The notes: a model not told the origin generated them from the sequence alone. Shown: positions 37,470-53,000, numbered from the stretch's first letter. The stretch is 64,000 nucleotides of DNA from Eunapius fragilis (GCA_963681505.1 OY811979.1:1349430-1413429), one strand, 5' to 3'. Translations and numbers: made by a program.

Positions 37470-37492
37470 AGTCAAAAATTTCCCATAGAAAT
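37450..37492. other. Inversion junction of satellite E (TTGACTAGTCAA)
   Basis: The left arm stops at TATGGGAAATATTGACTA and the right arm begins at once as its reverse complement, GTCAAAAATTTCCCATA. The centre is the 12-bp palindrome TTGACTAGTCAA at 37464-37475. Including the flanking TATGGGAAA and TTTCCCATA, the inverted symmetry is about 35 bp, with a one-base size difference because the left side has the ATATTGAC ending of a long monomer and the right side the AAATTTTTGAC ending of a short one. There is no unique sequence between the arms. Confidence 0.95.
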
Positions 37493-40400
37493 GTATGGGT
37501 GGGAACCTACTTTTGAATCGCTTGGTAAACCCATACCAATTCAGGTATTCTTGGGGTGGCATTTAAAACAGATAGAGGAATGGTTACTGCTATCTTCCAT
37601 GTGTGCAGTGGTTTGCTCATATTGCATGTCTCATCAACACCTCGATGCTAAGATAGTCAAAAATTTCCCATAGAAATGTATGGGTGGGAACCTACTTTTG
37701 AATCGCTTGGGTAACCCATTCCGAAGCAGGTATGCTCGGGGTGGCATTTAAAACAGATAGAGGAATGGTTACTGCTATCTTCCATGTGTGCAGTGGTTTA
37801 CTCATATTGCATGCCTCATCAACTCCTCGATGCTAAGATAGTCAAAAATTTCCCATAGAGATGAATGGGTGGTTTCCCATAGGAATGTATGGGTGGGAAC
37901 CTACTTTTGAATCGCTTGGGTAACCCATTCCGAAGCAGGTATCCTCGGGGTGGCATTTAAAACAGATAGAGGAATGGTTACTGCTATCTTCCATGTGTGC
38001 AGTGGTTTGCTCATATTGCATGCCTCATCAACTCCTCGATGCTAAGATAGTCAAAAATTTCCCATAGAGATGTATGGGTGGTTTCCCATAGGAATGTATG
38101 GGTGGGAACCTACTTTTGAATTGCTTGGGTAATCCATTCCGAAGCAGGTATCCTCGGGGTGGCATTTAAAACAGATAGAGGAATGGTTACTGCTATCTTC
38201 CATGTGTGCAGTGGTTTGCTCATATTGCATGTCTCATCAACACCTCGATGCTAAGATAGTCAAAAATTTCCCATAGAAATGTATGGGTGGGAACCTACTT
38301 TTGAATCGCTTGGTAAACCCATACCAAAGCAGGTATCCTCGGGGTGGCATTTAAAACAGATAGAGGAATGGTTACTGCTATCTTCCATGTGTGCAGTGGT
38401 TTGCTCATATTGCTTGTCTCATCAACTCCTCGATGCTAAGATAGTCAAAAATTTCCCATAGAAATATATGGGTGGGAACCTACTTTTAAATCGCTTGGTA
38501 AACCCATACCAAAGCAGGTATTCTCGGGGTGGCATTTAAAACAGATAGAGGAATGGTTACTGCTATCTTCCATGTGTGCAGTGGTTTGCTCATATTGCAT
38601 GTCTCATCAACACCTCAATGCTAAGATAGTCAATATTTCCCATAGAGATGTATGGGTGGTTTCCCATAGGTATGTATGGGTGGGAACCTACTTTTGAATC
38701 GCTTGGTAAACCCATACCAAAGCAGGTATCCTCGGGGTGGCATGTAAAACAGATAGAGGAATCGTTACTGCTATCTTCCATGTGTGCAGTGGTTTGCTCA
38801 AATTGCATGCCTCATCAACACCTCGATGCTTAGATAGTCAATATTTCCCATAGAGATGTATGGGTGGTTTCCCATAGGAATGTATGGGTGGGAACCTACT
38901 TTTGAATCGCTTAGGTAACCCATTCCGAAGCAGGTATCCTCGGGGTGGCATTTAAAACAGATAGAGGAATGGTTACTGCTATCTTCCATGTGTGCAGTGG
39001 TTTGCTCATATTGCATGCCTCATCAACTCCTCGATGCTAAGATAGTCAAAATTTTCCCATAGAGATGTATGGGTGGTTTCCCATAGGAATGTATGGGTGG
39101 GAACCTACTTTTGAATCGCTTGGGTAACCCATTACGAAGCAGGTATGCTTGGGGTGGCATTTAAAACAGATAGAGGAATGGTTACTGCTATCTTCCATGT
39201 GTGCAGTGGTTTGCTCATATTGCATGTCTCATCAACACCTCGATGCTAAGATAGTCAAAAATTTCCCATAGAAATGTATGGGTGGGAACCTACTTTTGAA
39301 TCGCTTGGTAAACCCATACCAAAGCAGGTATCCTCGGGGTGGCATGTAAAACAGATAGAGGAATCGTTACTGCTATCTTCCATGTGTGCAGTGGTTTGCT
39401 CAAATTGCATGCCTCATCAACACCTCGATGCTTAGATAGTCAATATTTCCCATAGAGATGTATGGGTGGTTTCCCATAGGAATGTATGGGTGGGAACCTA
39501 CTTTTGAATCGCTTGGGTAACCCATTCCGAAGCAGGTATCCTCAGGGTGGCATTTAAAACAGATAGAGGAATGGTTACTGCTATCTTCCATGTGTGCAGT
39601 GGTTTGCTCATATTGCATGCCTCATCAACTCCTCGATGCTAAGATAGTCAAAAATTTCCCATGGAGATGTATGGGTGGTTTCCCATAGGAATGTATGGGT
39701 GGGAACCTACTTTTGAATCGCTTGGGTAACCCATTACGAAGCAGGTATGCTTGGGGTGGCATTTAAAACAGATAGAGGAATGGTTACTGCTATCTTCCAT
39801 GTGTGCAGTGGTTTGCTCATATTGCATGTCTCATCAACACCTCGATGCTAAGATAGTCAAAAATTTCCCATAGAAATGTATGGGTGGGAACCTACTTTTG
39901 AATCGCTTGGGTAACCCATACCGAAGCAGGTATGCATGGGGTGGCATTTAAAACAGATAGAGGAATGGTTACTGCTATCTTCCATGTGTGCAGTGGTTTG
40001 CTCAAATTGCATGCCTCATCAACACCTCGATGCTTAGATAGTCAATATTTCCCATAGAGATGTATGGGTGGTTTCCCATAGGACTGTATGGGTGGGAACC
40101 TACTTTTAAATCACTTGGTAAACCCATACCTAAGCAGGTATCCTCCGGGTGGCATTTAAAACAGATAGAGGAATGGATACTGCTATCTTCCCTGTGTGCA
40201 GTGGTTTGCTCATATTGCATGCCTCATCAACACTTCGATGCTAAGATAGTCAATATTTCCCATAGAGATGTATCGGTGGTTTCCCGTAGGAATGTATGGG
40301 TGGGAACCTACTTTAGAATCGCTTGGGTAACCCATACCGAAGCAGGTATGCTTCGGGTGGCATTTAAAACAGATAGAGGAATGGCTACTGCTATCTTCCA

Positions 40401-41999
40401 TGTGTGCAGTGGTTTGCTCATATTGCATGTCTCATCAACACCTCGATGCTAAGATAGTCAAAAATTTCCCATAGAAATGTATGGGTGGGAACATACTTTT
40501 GAATCGCTTGGGTAACCCATACCGAAGCTGGTATGCTCGGGGTGGCATTTAAAACACATAGAGGAATGGTTACTGCTATCTTCCATGTGTGCAGTGGTTT
40601 GCTCAAATTGCATGCCTCATCAACACCTCGATGCTTAGATAGTCAATATTTCCCATAGAGATGTATGGGTGGTTTCCCATAGGAATGTATGGGTGGGAAC
40701 CTACTTTTGAATCGCTTGGGTAACCCATTCCGAAGCAGGTATCCTCGGGGTGGCATTTAAAACAGATAGAGGAATGGTTACTGCTATCTTCCATGTGTGC
40801 AGTGGTTTGCTCATATTGCATGTCTCATCAACACCTCGATGCTAAAATAGTCAAAAATTTCCCATAGAAATGTATGGGTGGGAACCTACTTTTGAATCGC
40901 TTGGTAAACCCAAACCAAAGCAGGTATCCTCGGGGTGGCATTTAAAACAGATAGAGGAATGGTTACTGCTATCTTCCATGTGTGCAGTGGTTTGCTCATA
41001 TTGCATGCCTCATCAACTCCTCGATGCTAAGATAGTCAAAAATTTCCCATAGAGATGTATGGGTGGTTTCCCATAGGAATGTATGGGTGGGAACCTACTT
41101 TTGAATCGCTTGGGTAACCCATTCCGAAGCAGGTATCCTCGGGGTGGCATTTAAAACAGATAGAGGAATGGTTACTGCTATCTTCCATGTGTGCAGTGGA
41201 TTGCTCATATTGCATGCCTCATCATCACCTCGATGCTAAGATAGTCAATATTTCCCATAGAGATGTATGGGTGGTTTCCCATAGGAATGTATAGGTGGGA
41301 ACCTACTTTTGAATCGCTTGGGTAACCCATACCGAAGCAGGTATGCTCAGGGTGGCGTTTAAAACAGATAGCGGAATGGTTACTGCTATCTTCCATGTGT
41401 GCAGTGGTTTGCTCATATTGCATGTCTCATCAACACCTCGATGCTAAGATAGTCATAAATTTCCCATAGAAATGTATGGGTGGGAACCAACTTTTGAATC
41501 GCTTGGTAAACCCATACCAAAGCAGGTATCCTCGGGGTGGCATGTAAAACAGATAGAAGAATCGTTACTGCTATCTTCCATGTGTACAGTGGTTTGCTCA
41601 AATTGCATGCCTCATCAACACCTCGATGCTTAGATAGTCAATATTTCCCATAGAGATGTATGGGTGGTTTCCCATAGGAAAGTATGGGTGGGAACCTACT
41701 TTTGAATCGCTTGGGTATCCCATTCCGAAGCAGGTATCCTCGGGGTGGCATTTAAAACAGATAGAGGAATGGTTACTGCTATCTCCCATGTGTGCAGTGG
41801 TTTGCTCATATTGCATGCCTCATCAACTCCTCGATGCTAAGATAGTCAAAAATTTCCCATAGAGATGTATGGGTGGTTTCCCATAGGAATGTATGGGTGG
41901 GAACCTACTTTTGAATCGCTTGGGTAACCCATACCGAAGCAGGTATGCTCGGGGTGGCATTTAAAACAGATAGAGGAATGGTTACTGCTATCATCCATG

Positions 42000-44900
42000 T
42001 GTGCAGTGGTTTGCTCATATTGCATGTCTCATCAACACCTCGATGCTAAGATAGTCAAAAATTTCCCATAGAAATGTATGGGTGGGAACCACCTTTTGAA
42101 TCGCTTGGGTAACCCATACCGAAGCAGGTATGCTCGGGGTGGCATTTAAAACAGATAGAGGAATGGTTACTGCTATCTTCCATGTGTGCAGTGGTTTGCT
42201 CATATTGCATGTCTCATCAACACCTCGATGCTAAGATAGTCAAAAATTTCCCATAGAAATGTATGGGTGGGAGCCTACTTTTGAATCGCTTGGTAAACCC
42301 ATACCAAAGCAGGTATCCTCGGGGTGGCATTTAAAACAGATAGAGGAATGGTTACTGCTATCTTCCATGTGTGCAGTGGTTTGCTCATATTGCATGTCTC
42401 ATCAACACCTCGATGCTAAGATAGTCAAAAATTTCCCATAGAAATGTATGGGTGGGAACCTACTTTTGAATCGCTTGGTAAACCCATACCAAAGCAGGTA
42501 TCCTCGGGGTGGCATTTAAAACAGATAGAGGAATGGTTACTGCTATCTTCCATGTGTGCAGTGGTTTGCTCATATTGCATGTCTCATCAACTCCTCGATG
42601 CTATAATAGACAAAAATTTCCCATAGAAATGTATGGGTGGGAACCTACTTTTAAATCGCTTGGTAAACCCATACCAAAGCAGGTATCCTCGGGGTGGCAT
42701 TTAAAACAGATAGAGGAATGGTTACTGCTATCTTCCATGTGTGCAGTGGTTTGCTCATATTGCATGCCTCATCAACACCTCGATGCTAAGATAGTCAATA
42801 TTTCCCATAGAGATGTATGGGTGGTTTCCCATAGGAATGTATGGGTGGGAACCTACTTTTGAATCGCTTGGGTAACCCATACCGAAGCAGGTATGCTTGG
42901 GGTGGCATTTAAAACAGATAGAGGAATGGTTACTGCTATCTTCCATGTGTGCAGTGGTTTGCTCATATTGCATGCCTCATCAACTCCTCGATGCTAAGAT
43001 AGTCAAAAATTTCCCATAGAGATGTATGGGTGGTTTCCCATAGGAATGTATGGGTGGGAACCTACTTTTGAATCGCTTGGGTAACCCATTACGAAGCAGG
43101 TATGCTTGGGGTGGCATTTAAAACAGATAGAGGAATGGTTACTGCTATCTTCCATGTGTGCAGTGGTTTGCTCATATTGCATGTCTCATCAACACCTCGA
43201 TGCTAAGATAGTCAAAAATTTCCCATAGAAATGTATGGGTGGGAACCTACTTTTGAATCGCTTGGGTAACCCATACCGAAGCAGGTATGCTCGGGGTGGC
43301 ATTTAAAACAGATAGAGGAATGGTTACTGCTATCTTCCATGTGTGCAGTGGTTTGCTCAAATTGCATGCCTAATCAACACCTCGATGCTTAGATAGTCAA
43401 TATTTCCCATAGAGATGTATGGGTGGTTTCCCATAGGACTGTATGGGTGGGAACCTACTTTTGAATCACTTGGTAAACCCATACCAAAGCAGGTATCCTC
43501 CGGGTGGCATTTAAAACAGATAGAGGAATGGATACTGCTATCTTCCCTGTGTGCAGTGGTTTGCTCATATTGCATGCCTCATCAACACTTCGATGCTAAG
43601 ATAGTCAATATTTCCCATAGAGATGTATCGGTGGTTTCCCGTAGGAATGTATGGGTGGGAACCTACTTTAGAATCGCTTGGGTAACCCATACCGAAGCAG
43701 GTATGCTTCGGGTGGCATTTAAAACAGATAGAGGAATGGCTACTGCTATCTTCCATGTGTGCAGTGGTTTGCTCATATTGCATGTCTCATCAACACCTCG
43801 ATGCTAAGATAGTCAAAAATTTCCCATAGAAATGTATGGGTAGGAACCACCTTTTGAATCGCTTGGGTAACCCATACCGAAGCAGGTATGCTCGGGGTGG
43901 CATTTAAAACAGATAGAGGAATGGTTACTGCTATCTTCCATGTGTGCAGTGGTTTGCTCATATTGCATGTCTCATCAACACCTCGATGCTAAGATAGTCA
44001 AAAATTTCCCATAGAAATGTATGGGTGGGAGCCTACTTTTGAATCGCTTGGTAAACCCATACCAAAGCAGGTATCCTCGGGGTGGCATTTAAAACAGATA
44101 GAGGAATGGTTACTGCTATCTTCCATGTGTGCAGTGGTTTGCTCATATTGCATGTCTCATCAACACCTCGATGCTAAGATAGTCAAAAATTTCCCATAGA
44201 AATGTATGGGTGGGAACCTACTTTTGAATCGCTTGGTAAACCCATACCAAAGCAGGTATCCTCGGGGTGGCATTTAAAACAGATAGAGGAATGGTTACTG
44301 CTATCTTCCATGTGTGCAGTGGTTTGCTCATATTGCATGTCTCATCAACTCCTCGATGCTATAATAGACAAAAATTTCCCATAGAAATGTATGGGTGGGA
44401 ACCTACTTTTAAATCGCTTGGTAAACCCATACCAAAGCAGGTATCCTCGGGGTGGCATTTAAAACAGATAGAGGAATGGTTACTGCTATCTTCCATGTGT
44501 GCAGTGGTTTGCTCATATTGCATGCCTCATCAACACCTCGATGCTAAGATAGTCAATATTTCCCATAGAGATGTATGGGTGGTTTCCCATAGGAATGTAT
44601 GGGTGGGAACCTACTTTTGAATCGCTTGGGTAACCCATACCGAAGCAGGTATGCTTGGGGTGGCATTTAAAACAGATAGAGGAATGGTTACTGCTATCTT
44701 CCATGTGTGCAGTGGTTTGCTCATATTGCATGCCTCATCAACTCCTCGATGCTAAGATAGTCAAAAATTTCCCATAGAGATGTATGGGTGGTTTCCCATA
44801 GGAATGTATGGGTGGGAACCTACTTTTGAATCGCTTGGGTAACCCATTACGAAGCAGGTATGCTTGGGGTGGCATTTAAAACAGATAGAGGAATGGTTAC

Positions 44901-47900
44901 TGCTATCTTCCATGTGTGCAGTGGTTTGCTCATATTGCATGTCTCATCAACACCTCGATGCTAAGATAGTCAAAAATTTCCCATAGAAATGTATGGGTGG
45001 GAACCTACTTTTGAATCGCTTGGGTAACCCATACCGAAGCAGGTATGCTCGGGGTGGCATTTAAAACAGATAGAGGAATGGTTACTGCTATCTTCCATGT
45101 GTGCAGTGGTTTGCTCAAATTGCATGCCTAATCAACACCTCGATGCTTAGATAGTCAATATTTCCCATAGAGATGTATGGGTGGTTTCCCATAGGACTGT
45201 ATGGGTGGGAACCTACTTTTGAATCACTTGGTAAACCCATACCAAAGCAGGTATCCTCCGGGTGGCATTTAAAACAGATAGAGGAATGGATACTGCTATC
45301 TTCCCTGTGTGCAGTGGTTTGCTCATATTGCATGCCTCATCAACACTTCGATGCTAAGATAGTCAATATTTCCCATAGAGATGTATCGGTGGTTTCCCGT
45401 AGGAATGTATGGGTGGGAACCTACTTTAGAATCGCTTGGGTAACCCATACCGAAGCAGGTATGCTTCGGGTGGCATTTAAAACAGATAGAGGAATGGCTA
45501 CTGCTATCTTCCATGTGTGCAGTGGTTTGCTCATATTGCATGTCTCATCAACACCTCGATGCTAAGATAGTCAAAAATTTCCCATAGAAATGTATGGGTG
45601 GGAACATACTTTTGAATCGCTTGGGTAACCCATACCGAAGCTGGTATGCTCGGGGTGGCATTTAAAACAGATAGAGGAATGGTTACTGCTATCTTCCATG
45701 TGTGCAGTGGTTTGCTCAAATTGCATGCCTCATCAACACCTCGATGCTTAGATAGTCAATATTTCCCATAGAGATGTATGGGTGGTTTCCCATAGGAATG
45801 TATGGGTGGGAACCTACTTTTGAATCGCTTGGGTAACCCATTCCGAAGCAGGTATCCTCGGGGTGGCATTTAAAACAGATAGAGGAATGGTTACTGCTAT
45901 CTTCCATGTGTGCAGTGGTTTGCTCATATTGCATGTCTCATCAACACCTCGATGCTAAAATAGTCAAAAATTTCCCATAGAAATGTATGGGTGGGAACCT
46001 ACTTTTGAATCGCTTGGTAAACCCAAACCAAAGCAGGTATCCTCGGGGTGGCATTTAAAACAGATAGAGGAATGGTTACTGCTATCTTCCATGTGTGCAG
46101 TGGTTTGCTCATATTGCATGTCTCATCAACTCCTCGATGCTATAATAGACAAAAGTTTCCCATAGAAATGTATGGGTGGGAACCTACTTTTAAATCGCTT
46201 GGTAAACCCATACCAAAGCAGGTATCCTCGGGGTGGCATTTAAAACAGATAGAGGAATGGTTACTGCTATCTTCCATGTGTGCAGTGGTTTGCTCATATT
46301 GCATGCCTCATCAACACCTCGATGCTAAGATAGTCAATATTTCCCATAGAGATGTATGGGTGGTTTCCCATAGGAATGTATGGGTGGGAACCTACTTTTG
46401 AATCGCTTGGGTAACCCATACCGAAGCAGGTATGCTTGGGGTGGCATTTAAAACAGATAGAGGAATGGTTACTGCTATCTTCCATGTGTGCAGTGGTTTG
46501 CTCATATTGCATGCCTCATCAACTCCTCGATGCTAAGATAGTCAAAAATTTCCCATAGAGATATATGGGTGCTTTCCCATAGGAATGTATGGGTGGGAAC
46601 CTACTTTTGAATCGCTTGGGTAACCCATACCGAAGCAGGTATGCTCGGGGTGGCATTTAAAACAGATAGAGGAATGGTTACTGCTATCTTCCATGTGTGC
46701 AGTGGTTTGCTCAAATTGCATGCCTCATCAACACCTCGATGCTTAGATAGTCAATATTTCCCATAGAGATGTATGGGTGGTTTCCCATAGGACTGTATGG
46801 GTGGGAACCTACTTTTGAATCACTTGGTAAACCCATACCAAAGCAGGTATCCTCCGGGTGGCATTTAAAACAGATAGAGGAATGGATACTGCTATCTTCC
46901 CTGTGTGCAGTGGTTTGCTCATATTGCATGCCTCATCAACACTTCGATGCTAAGATAGTCAATATTTCCCATAGAGATGTATCGGTGGTTTCCCGTAGGA
47001 ATGTATGGGTGGGAACCTACTTTAGAATCGCTTGGGTAACCCATACCGAAGCAGGTATGCTTCGGGTGGCATTTAAAACAGATAGAGGAATGGCTACTGC
47101 TATCTTCCATGTGTGCAGTGGTTTGCTCATATTGCATGTCTCATCAACACCTCGATGCTAAGATAGTCAAAAATTTCCCATAGAAATGTATGGGTGGGAA
47201 CATACTTTTGAATCGCTTGGGTAACCCATACCGAAGCTGGTATGCTCGGGGTGGCATTTAAAACAGATAGAGGAATGGTTACTGCTATCTTCCATGTGTG
47301 CAGTGGTTTGCTCAAATTGCATGCCTCATCAACACCTCGATGCTTAGATAGTCAATATTTCCCATAGAGATGTATGGGTGGTTTCCCATAGGAATGTATG
47401 GGTGGGAACCTACTTTTGAATCGCTTGGGTAACCCATTCCGAAGCAGGTATCCTCGGGGTGGCATTTAAAACAGATAGAGGAATGGTTACTGCTATCTTC
47501 CATGTGTGCAGTGGTTTGCTCATATTGCATGTCTCATCAACACCTCGATGCTAAAATAGTCAAAAATTTCCCATAGAAATGTATGGGTGGGAACCTACTT
47601 TTGAATCGCTTGGTAAACCCAAACCAAAGCAGGTATCCTCGGGGTGGCATTTAAAACAGATAGAGGAATGGTTACTGCTATCTTCCATGTGTGCAGTGGT
47701 TTGCTCATATTGCATGTCTCATCAACTCCTCGATGCTATAATAGACAAAAGTTTCCCATAGAAATGTATGGGTGGGAACCTACTTTTAAATCGCTTGGTA
47801 AACCCATACCAAAGCAGGTATCCTCGGGGTGGCATTTAAAACAGATAGAGGAATGGTTACTGCTATCTTCCATGTGTGCAGTGGTTTGCTCATATTGCAT

Positions 47901-49100
47901 GCCTCATCAACACCTCGATGCTAAGATAGTCAATATTTCCCATAGAGATGTATCGGTGGTTTCCCGTAGGAATGTATGGGTGGGAACCTACTTTAGAATC
48001 GCTTGGGTAACCCATACCGAAGCAGGTATGCTTCGGGTGGCATTTAAAACAGATAGAGGAATGGCTACTGCTATCTTCCATGTGTGCAGTGGTTTGCTCA
48101 TATTGCATGTCTCATCAACACCTCGATGCTAAGATAGTCAAAAATTTCCCATAGAAATGTATGGGTGGGAACATACTTTTGAATCGCTTGGGTAACCCAT
48201 ACCGAAGCTGGTATGCTCGGGGTGGCATTTAAAACAGATAGAGGAATGGTTACTGCTATCTTCCATGTGTGCAGTGGTTTGCTCAAATTGCATGCCTCAT
48301 CAACACCTCGATGCTTAGATAGTCAATATTTCCCATAGAGATGTATGGGTGGTTTCCCATAGGAATGTATGGGTGGGAACCTACTTTTGAATCGCTTGGG
48401 TAACCCATTCCGAAGCAGGTATCCTCGGGGTGGCATTTAAAACAGATAGAGGAATGGTTACTGCTATCTTCCATGTGTGCAGTGGTTTGCTCATATTGCA
48501 TGTCTCATCAACACCTCGATGCTAAAATAGTCAAAAATTTCCCATAGAAATGTATGGGTGGGAACCTACTTTTGAATCGCTTGGTAAACCCAAACCAAAG
48601 CAGGTATCCTCGGGGTGGCATTTAAAACAGATAGAGGAATGGTTACTGCTATCTTCCATGTGTGCAGTGGTTTGCTCATATTGCATGTCTCATCAACTCC
48701 TCGATGCTATAATAGACAAAAGTTTCCCATAGAAATGTATGGGTGGGAACCTACTTTTAAATCGCTTGGTAAACCCATACCAAAGCAGGTATCCTCGGGG
48801 TGGCATTTAAAACAGATAGAGGAATGGTTACTGCTATCTTCCATGTGTGCAGTGGTTTGCTCATATTGCATGCCTCATCAACACCTCGATGCTAAGATAG
48901 TCAATATTTCCCATAGAGATGTATGGGTGGTTTCCCATAGGAATGTATGGGTGGGAACCTACTTTTGAATCGCTTGGGTAACCCATACCGAAGCAGGTAT
49001 GCTTGGGGTGGCATTTAAAACAGATAGAGGAATGGTTACTGCTATCTTCCATGTGTGCAGTGGTTTGCTCATATTGCATGCCTCATCAACTCCTCGATGC
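42000..49100 (-). repeat. Higher-order tandem duplications (1758, 1781, 1596 and 971 bp)
   Basis: A marker with GCTATAATAGACAAAA at 42509-42862 recurs at 44267-44620 (1758 bp), 46048-46401 (1781 bp), 47644 (1596 bp) and 48615 (971 bp). A second marker with GATGTATCGGTGGTTTCCCG at 43415-43807 recurs at 45173-45565 and 46769-47161, with a further copy ending at 48132. All offsets equal sums of 185 and 208 within 1 bp. The 1781-1758 difference of 23 bp is one short monomer exchanged for a long one. The copies appear near-identical by eye. Confidence 0.88.
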
Positions 49101-50099
49101 TAAGATAGTCAAAAATTTCCCATAGAGATATATGGGTGGTTTCCCATAGGAATGTATGGGTGGGAACCTACTTTTGAATCGCTTGGGTAACCCATACCGA
49201 AGCAGGTATGCTCGGGGTGGCATTTAAAACAGATAGAGGAATGGTTACTGCTATCTTCCATGTGTGCAGTGGTTTGCTCAAATTGCATGCCTCATCAACA
49301 CCTCGATGCTTAGATAGTCAATATTTCCCATAGAGATGTATGGGTGGTTTCCCATAGGAATGTATGGGTGGGAACCTACTTTTGAATCGCTTGGGTAACC
49401 CATTCCGAAGCAGGTATCCTCGGGGTGGCATTTAAAACAGATAGAGGAATGGTTACTGCTATCTTCCATGTGTGCAGTGGTTTGCTCATATTGCATGTCT
49501 CATCAACACCTCGATGCTAAGATAGTCAAAAATTTCCCATAGAAATGTATGGGTGGGAACCTACTTTTAAATCGCTTGGGTAACCCATACCGAAGCAGGT
49601 ATGCTCTGGGTGGCATTTAAAACAGATAGAGGAATGGTTACTGCTATCTTCCATGTGTGCAGTGGTTTGCTCATTTTGCATGCCTCATCAACTCCTCGAT
49701 GCTAAGATTGTCAAAAATTTCCCATAGAGATGTATGGGTGGTTTCCCATAGGAATGTATGGGTGGGAACCTACTTTTGAATCGCTTGGGTAACCCATTCC
49801 GAAGCAGGTATCCTCGGGGTGGCATTTAAAACAGATAGAGGAATGGTTAATGCTATCTTCCATGTGTGCAGTGGTTTGCTCATATTGCATGCCTCATCAA
49901 CTCCTCGATGCTAAGATAGTCAAAAATTTCCCATAGAGATGTATGGGTGGTTTCCCATAGGAATGTATGGGTGGGAACCTACTTTTGAATCGCTTGGGTA
50001 ATCCATTCCGAAGCAGGTATCCTCGGGGTGGCATTTAAAACAGATAGAGGAATGGTTACTGCTATCTTCCATGTGTGCAGTGGTTTGCTCATATTGCAT

Positions 50100-53000
50100 G
50101 TCTCATCAACACCTCGATGCTAAGATAGTCAAAAATTTCCCATAGAAATGTATGGGTGGGAACCTACTTTTGAATCGCTTGGGTAACCCATACCGAAGCA
50201 GGTATGCTCGGGGTGGCATTTAAAACAGATAGAGGAATGGTTACTGCTATCTTCCATGTGAGCAGTGGTTTGCTCATATTGCATGTCTCATCAACACCTC
50301 GATGCTAAGATTGTCAATACTTCCCATAGAGATGTATCGGTGGTTTCCCATAGGAATGTATGGGTGGGAACCTACTTTTGAATCGCTCGGGTAACCCATA
50401 CCGAAGCAGGTATGCTTGGGGTGGCATTTAAAACAGATAGAGGAATGGTTACTGCTATCTTCCATGAGTGCAGTGGTTTGCTCATATTGCATGTCTCATC
50501 AACACCTCGATGCTAAGATAGTCAAAAATTTCCCATAGAATTGTATGGGTGGGAACCTACTTTTGAATCGCTTGGGTAAACCATACCGAAGCAGGTATGC
50601 TCGGGGTGGCATTTAAAACAGATAGAGGAATGGTTACTGCTATCTTCCATGTGTGCAGTGGTTTACTCATATTGCATGCCTCATCAACTCCTCGATGCTA
50701 AGATAGTCAATATTTCCCATAGAGATGTATGGGTGGTTTCCCATAGGAATGTATGGGTGGGAACCTACTTTTGAATCGCTTGGGTAACCCATTCCGAAGC
50801 AGGCATCCTCGGGGTGGCATTTAAAACAGATAGAGGAATGGTTACTGCTATCTTCCATGTGTGCAGTGGTTTGCTCATATTGCATGCCTCATCAACTCCT
50901 CGATGCTAAGATAGTCAAAAATTTCCCATAGAGATGTATGGGTGGTTTCCCATAGGAATGTATGGGTGGGAACCTACTTTTGAATCGCTTGGGTAATCCA
51001 TTCCGAAGCAGGAATCCTCGGGGTGGCATTTAAAACAGATAGAGGAATGGTTACTGCTATCTTCCATGTGTGCAGTGGTTTGCTCATATTGCATGTCTCA
51101 TCAACACCTCGATGCTAAGATAGTCAAAAATTTCCCATAGAAATGTATGGGTGGGAACCTACTATTGAATCGCTTGGGTAACCCATACCGAAGCAGGTAT
51201 GCTCGGGGTGGCATTTAAAACAGATAGAGGAATGGTTACTGCTATCTTCCATGTGTGCAGTGGTTTGCTCATATTGCATGCCTCATCAACTCCTCGATGC
51301 TAAGATAGTCAAAAATTTCCCATAGAGATGTATGGGTGGTTTCCCATAGGAATGTATGGGTGGGAACCTACTTTTGAATCGCTTGGGTAACCCATTCCGA
51401 AGCAGGTATCCTCGGGGTGGCATTTAAAACAGATAGAGGAATGGTTACTGCTATCTTCCATGTGTGCAGTGGTTTGCTCATATTGCATGTCTCATCAACA
51501 CCTCGATGCTAAGATTGTCAATACTTCCCATAGAGATGTATCGGTGGTTTCCCATAGGAATGTATGGGTGGGAACCTACTTTTGAATCGCTCGGGTACCC
51601 ATACCGAAGCAGGTATGCTTGGGGTGGCATTTAAAACAGATAGAGGAATGGTTACTGCTATCTTCCATGTGTGCAGTGGTTTGCTCATATTGCATGTCTC
51701 ATCAACACCTCGATGCTAAAATAGTCAAAAATTTCCCATAGAAATGTATGGGTGGGAACCTACTTTTAAATCGCTTGGTAAACCCATACCAAAGCAGGTA
51801 TCCTCGGGGTGGCATTTAAAACAGATAGAGGAATGGTTACTGCTATCTTCCATGTGTGCAGTGGTTTGCTCATATTGCATGCCTCATCAACACCTCGATG
51901 CTAAGATAGTCAACATTTCCCATAGAGATGTATGGGTGGTTTCCCATAGGAATGTATGGGCGGGAACCTACTTTTGAATCGCTTGGGTAACCCATACCGA
52001 AGCAGGTATGCTTGGGGTGGCATTTAAAACAGATAGAGGAATGGTTACTGCTATCTTCCATGTGTGCAGTGGTTTGCTCATATTGCATGCCTCATCAACA
52101 CCTCGATGCTAAGATAGTCAATATTTCCCATAGAGATGTATGGGTGGTTTCCCATAGAAATGTATGGGTGGGAACCTACTTTTGAATCGCTTGGGTAACC
52201 CATACCGAAGCAGGTATGCTCGGGGTGGCATTTAAAACAGATAGAGGAATGGTTACTGCTATCTTCCATGTGAGCAGTGGTTTGCTCATATTGCATGTCT
52301 CATCAACACCTCGATGCTAAGATTGTCAATACTTCCCATAGAGATGTATCGGTGGTTTCCCATAGGAATGTATGGGTGGGAACCTACTTTTGAATCGCTC
52401 GGGTAACCCATACCGAAGCAGGTATGCTTGGGGTGGCATTTAAAACAGATAGAGGAATGGTTACTGCTATCTTCCATGAGTGCAGTGGTTTGCTCATATT
52501 GCATGTCTCATCAACACCTCGATGCTAAGATAGTCAAAAATTTCCCATAGAATTGTATGGGTGGGAACCTACTTTTGAATCGCTTGGGTAAACCATACCG
52601 AAGCAGGTATGCTCGGGGTGGCATTTAAAACAGATAGAGGAATGGTTACTGCTATCTTCCATGTGTGCAGTGGTTTACTCATATTGCATGCCTCATCAAC
52701 TCCTCGATGCTAAGATAGTCAATATTTCCCATAGAGATGTATGGGTGGTTTCCCATAGGAATGTATGGGTGGGAACCTACTTTTGAATCGCTTGGGTAAC
52801 CCATTCCGAAGCAGGCATCCTCGGGGTGGCATTTAAAACAGATAGAGGAATGGTTACTGCTATCTTCCATGTGTGCAGTGGTTTGCTCATATTGCATGCC
52901 TCATCAACTCCTCGATGCTAAGATAGTCAAAAATTTCCCATAGAGATGTATGGGTGGTTTCCCATAGGAATGTATGGGTGGGAACCTACTTTTGAATCGC

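Noticed and set aside
37450..37492. Inversion as a definite fold-back sequencing artefact
   Set aside because: A fold-back artefact would give a right arm that mirrors the left in unit order. Here the monomer order and private variants differ between arms. Artefact still cannot be fully excluded without reads.
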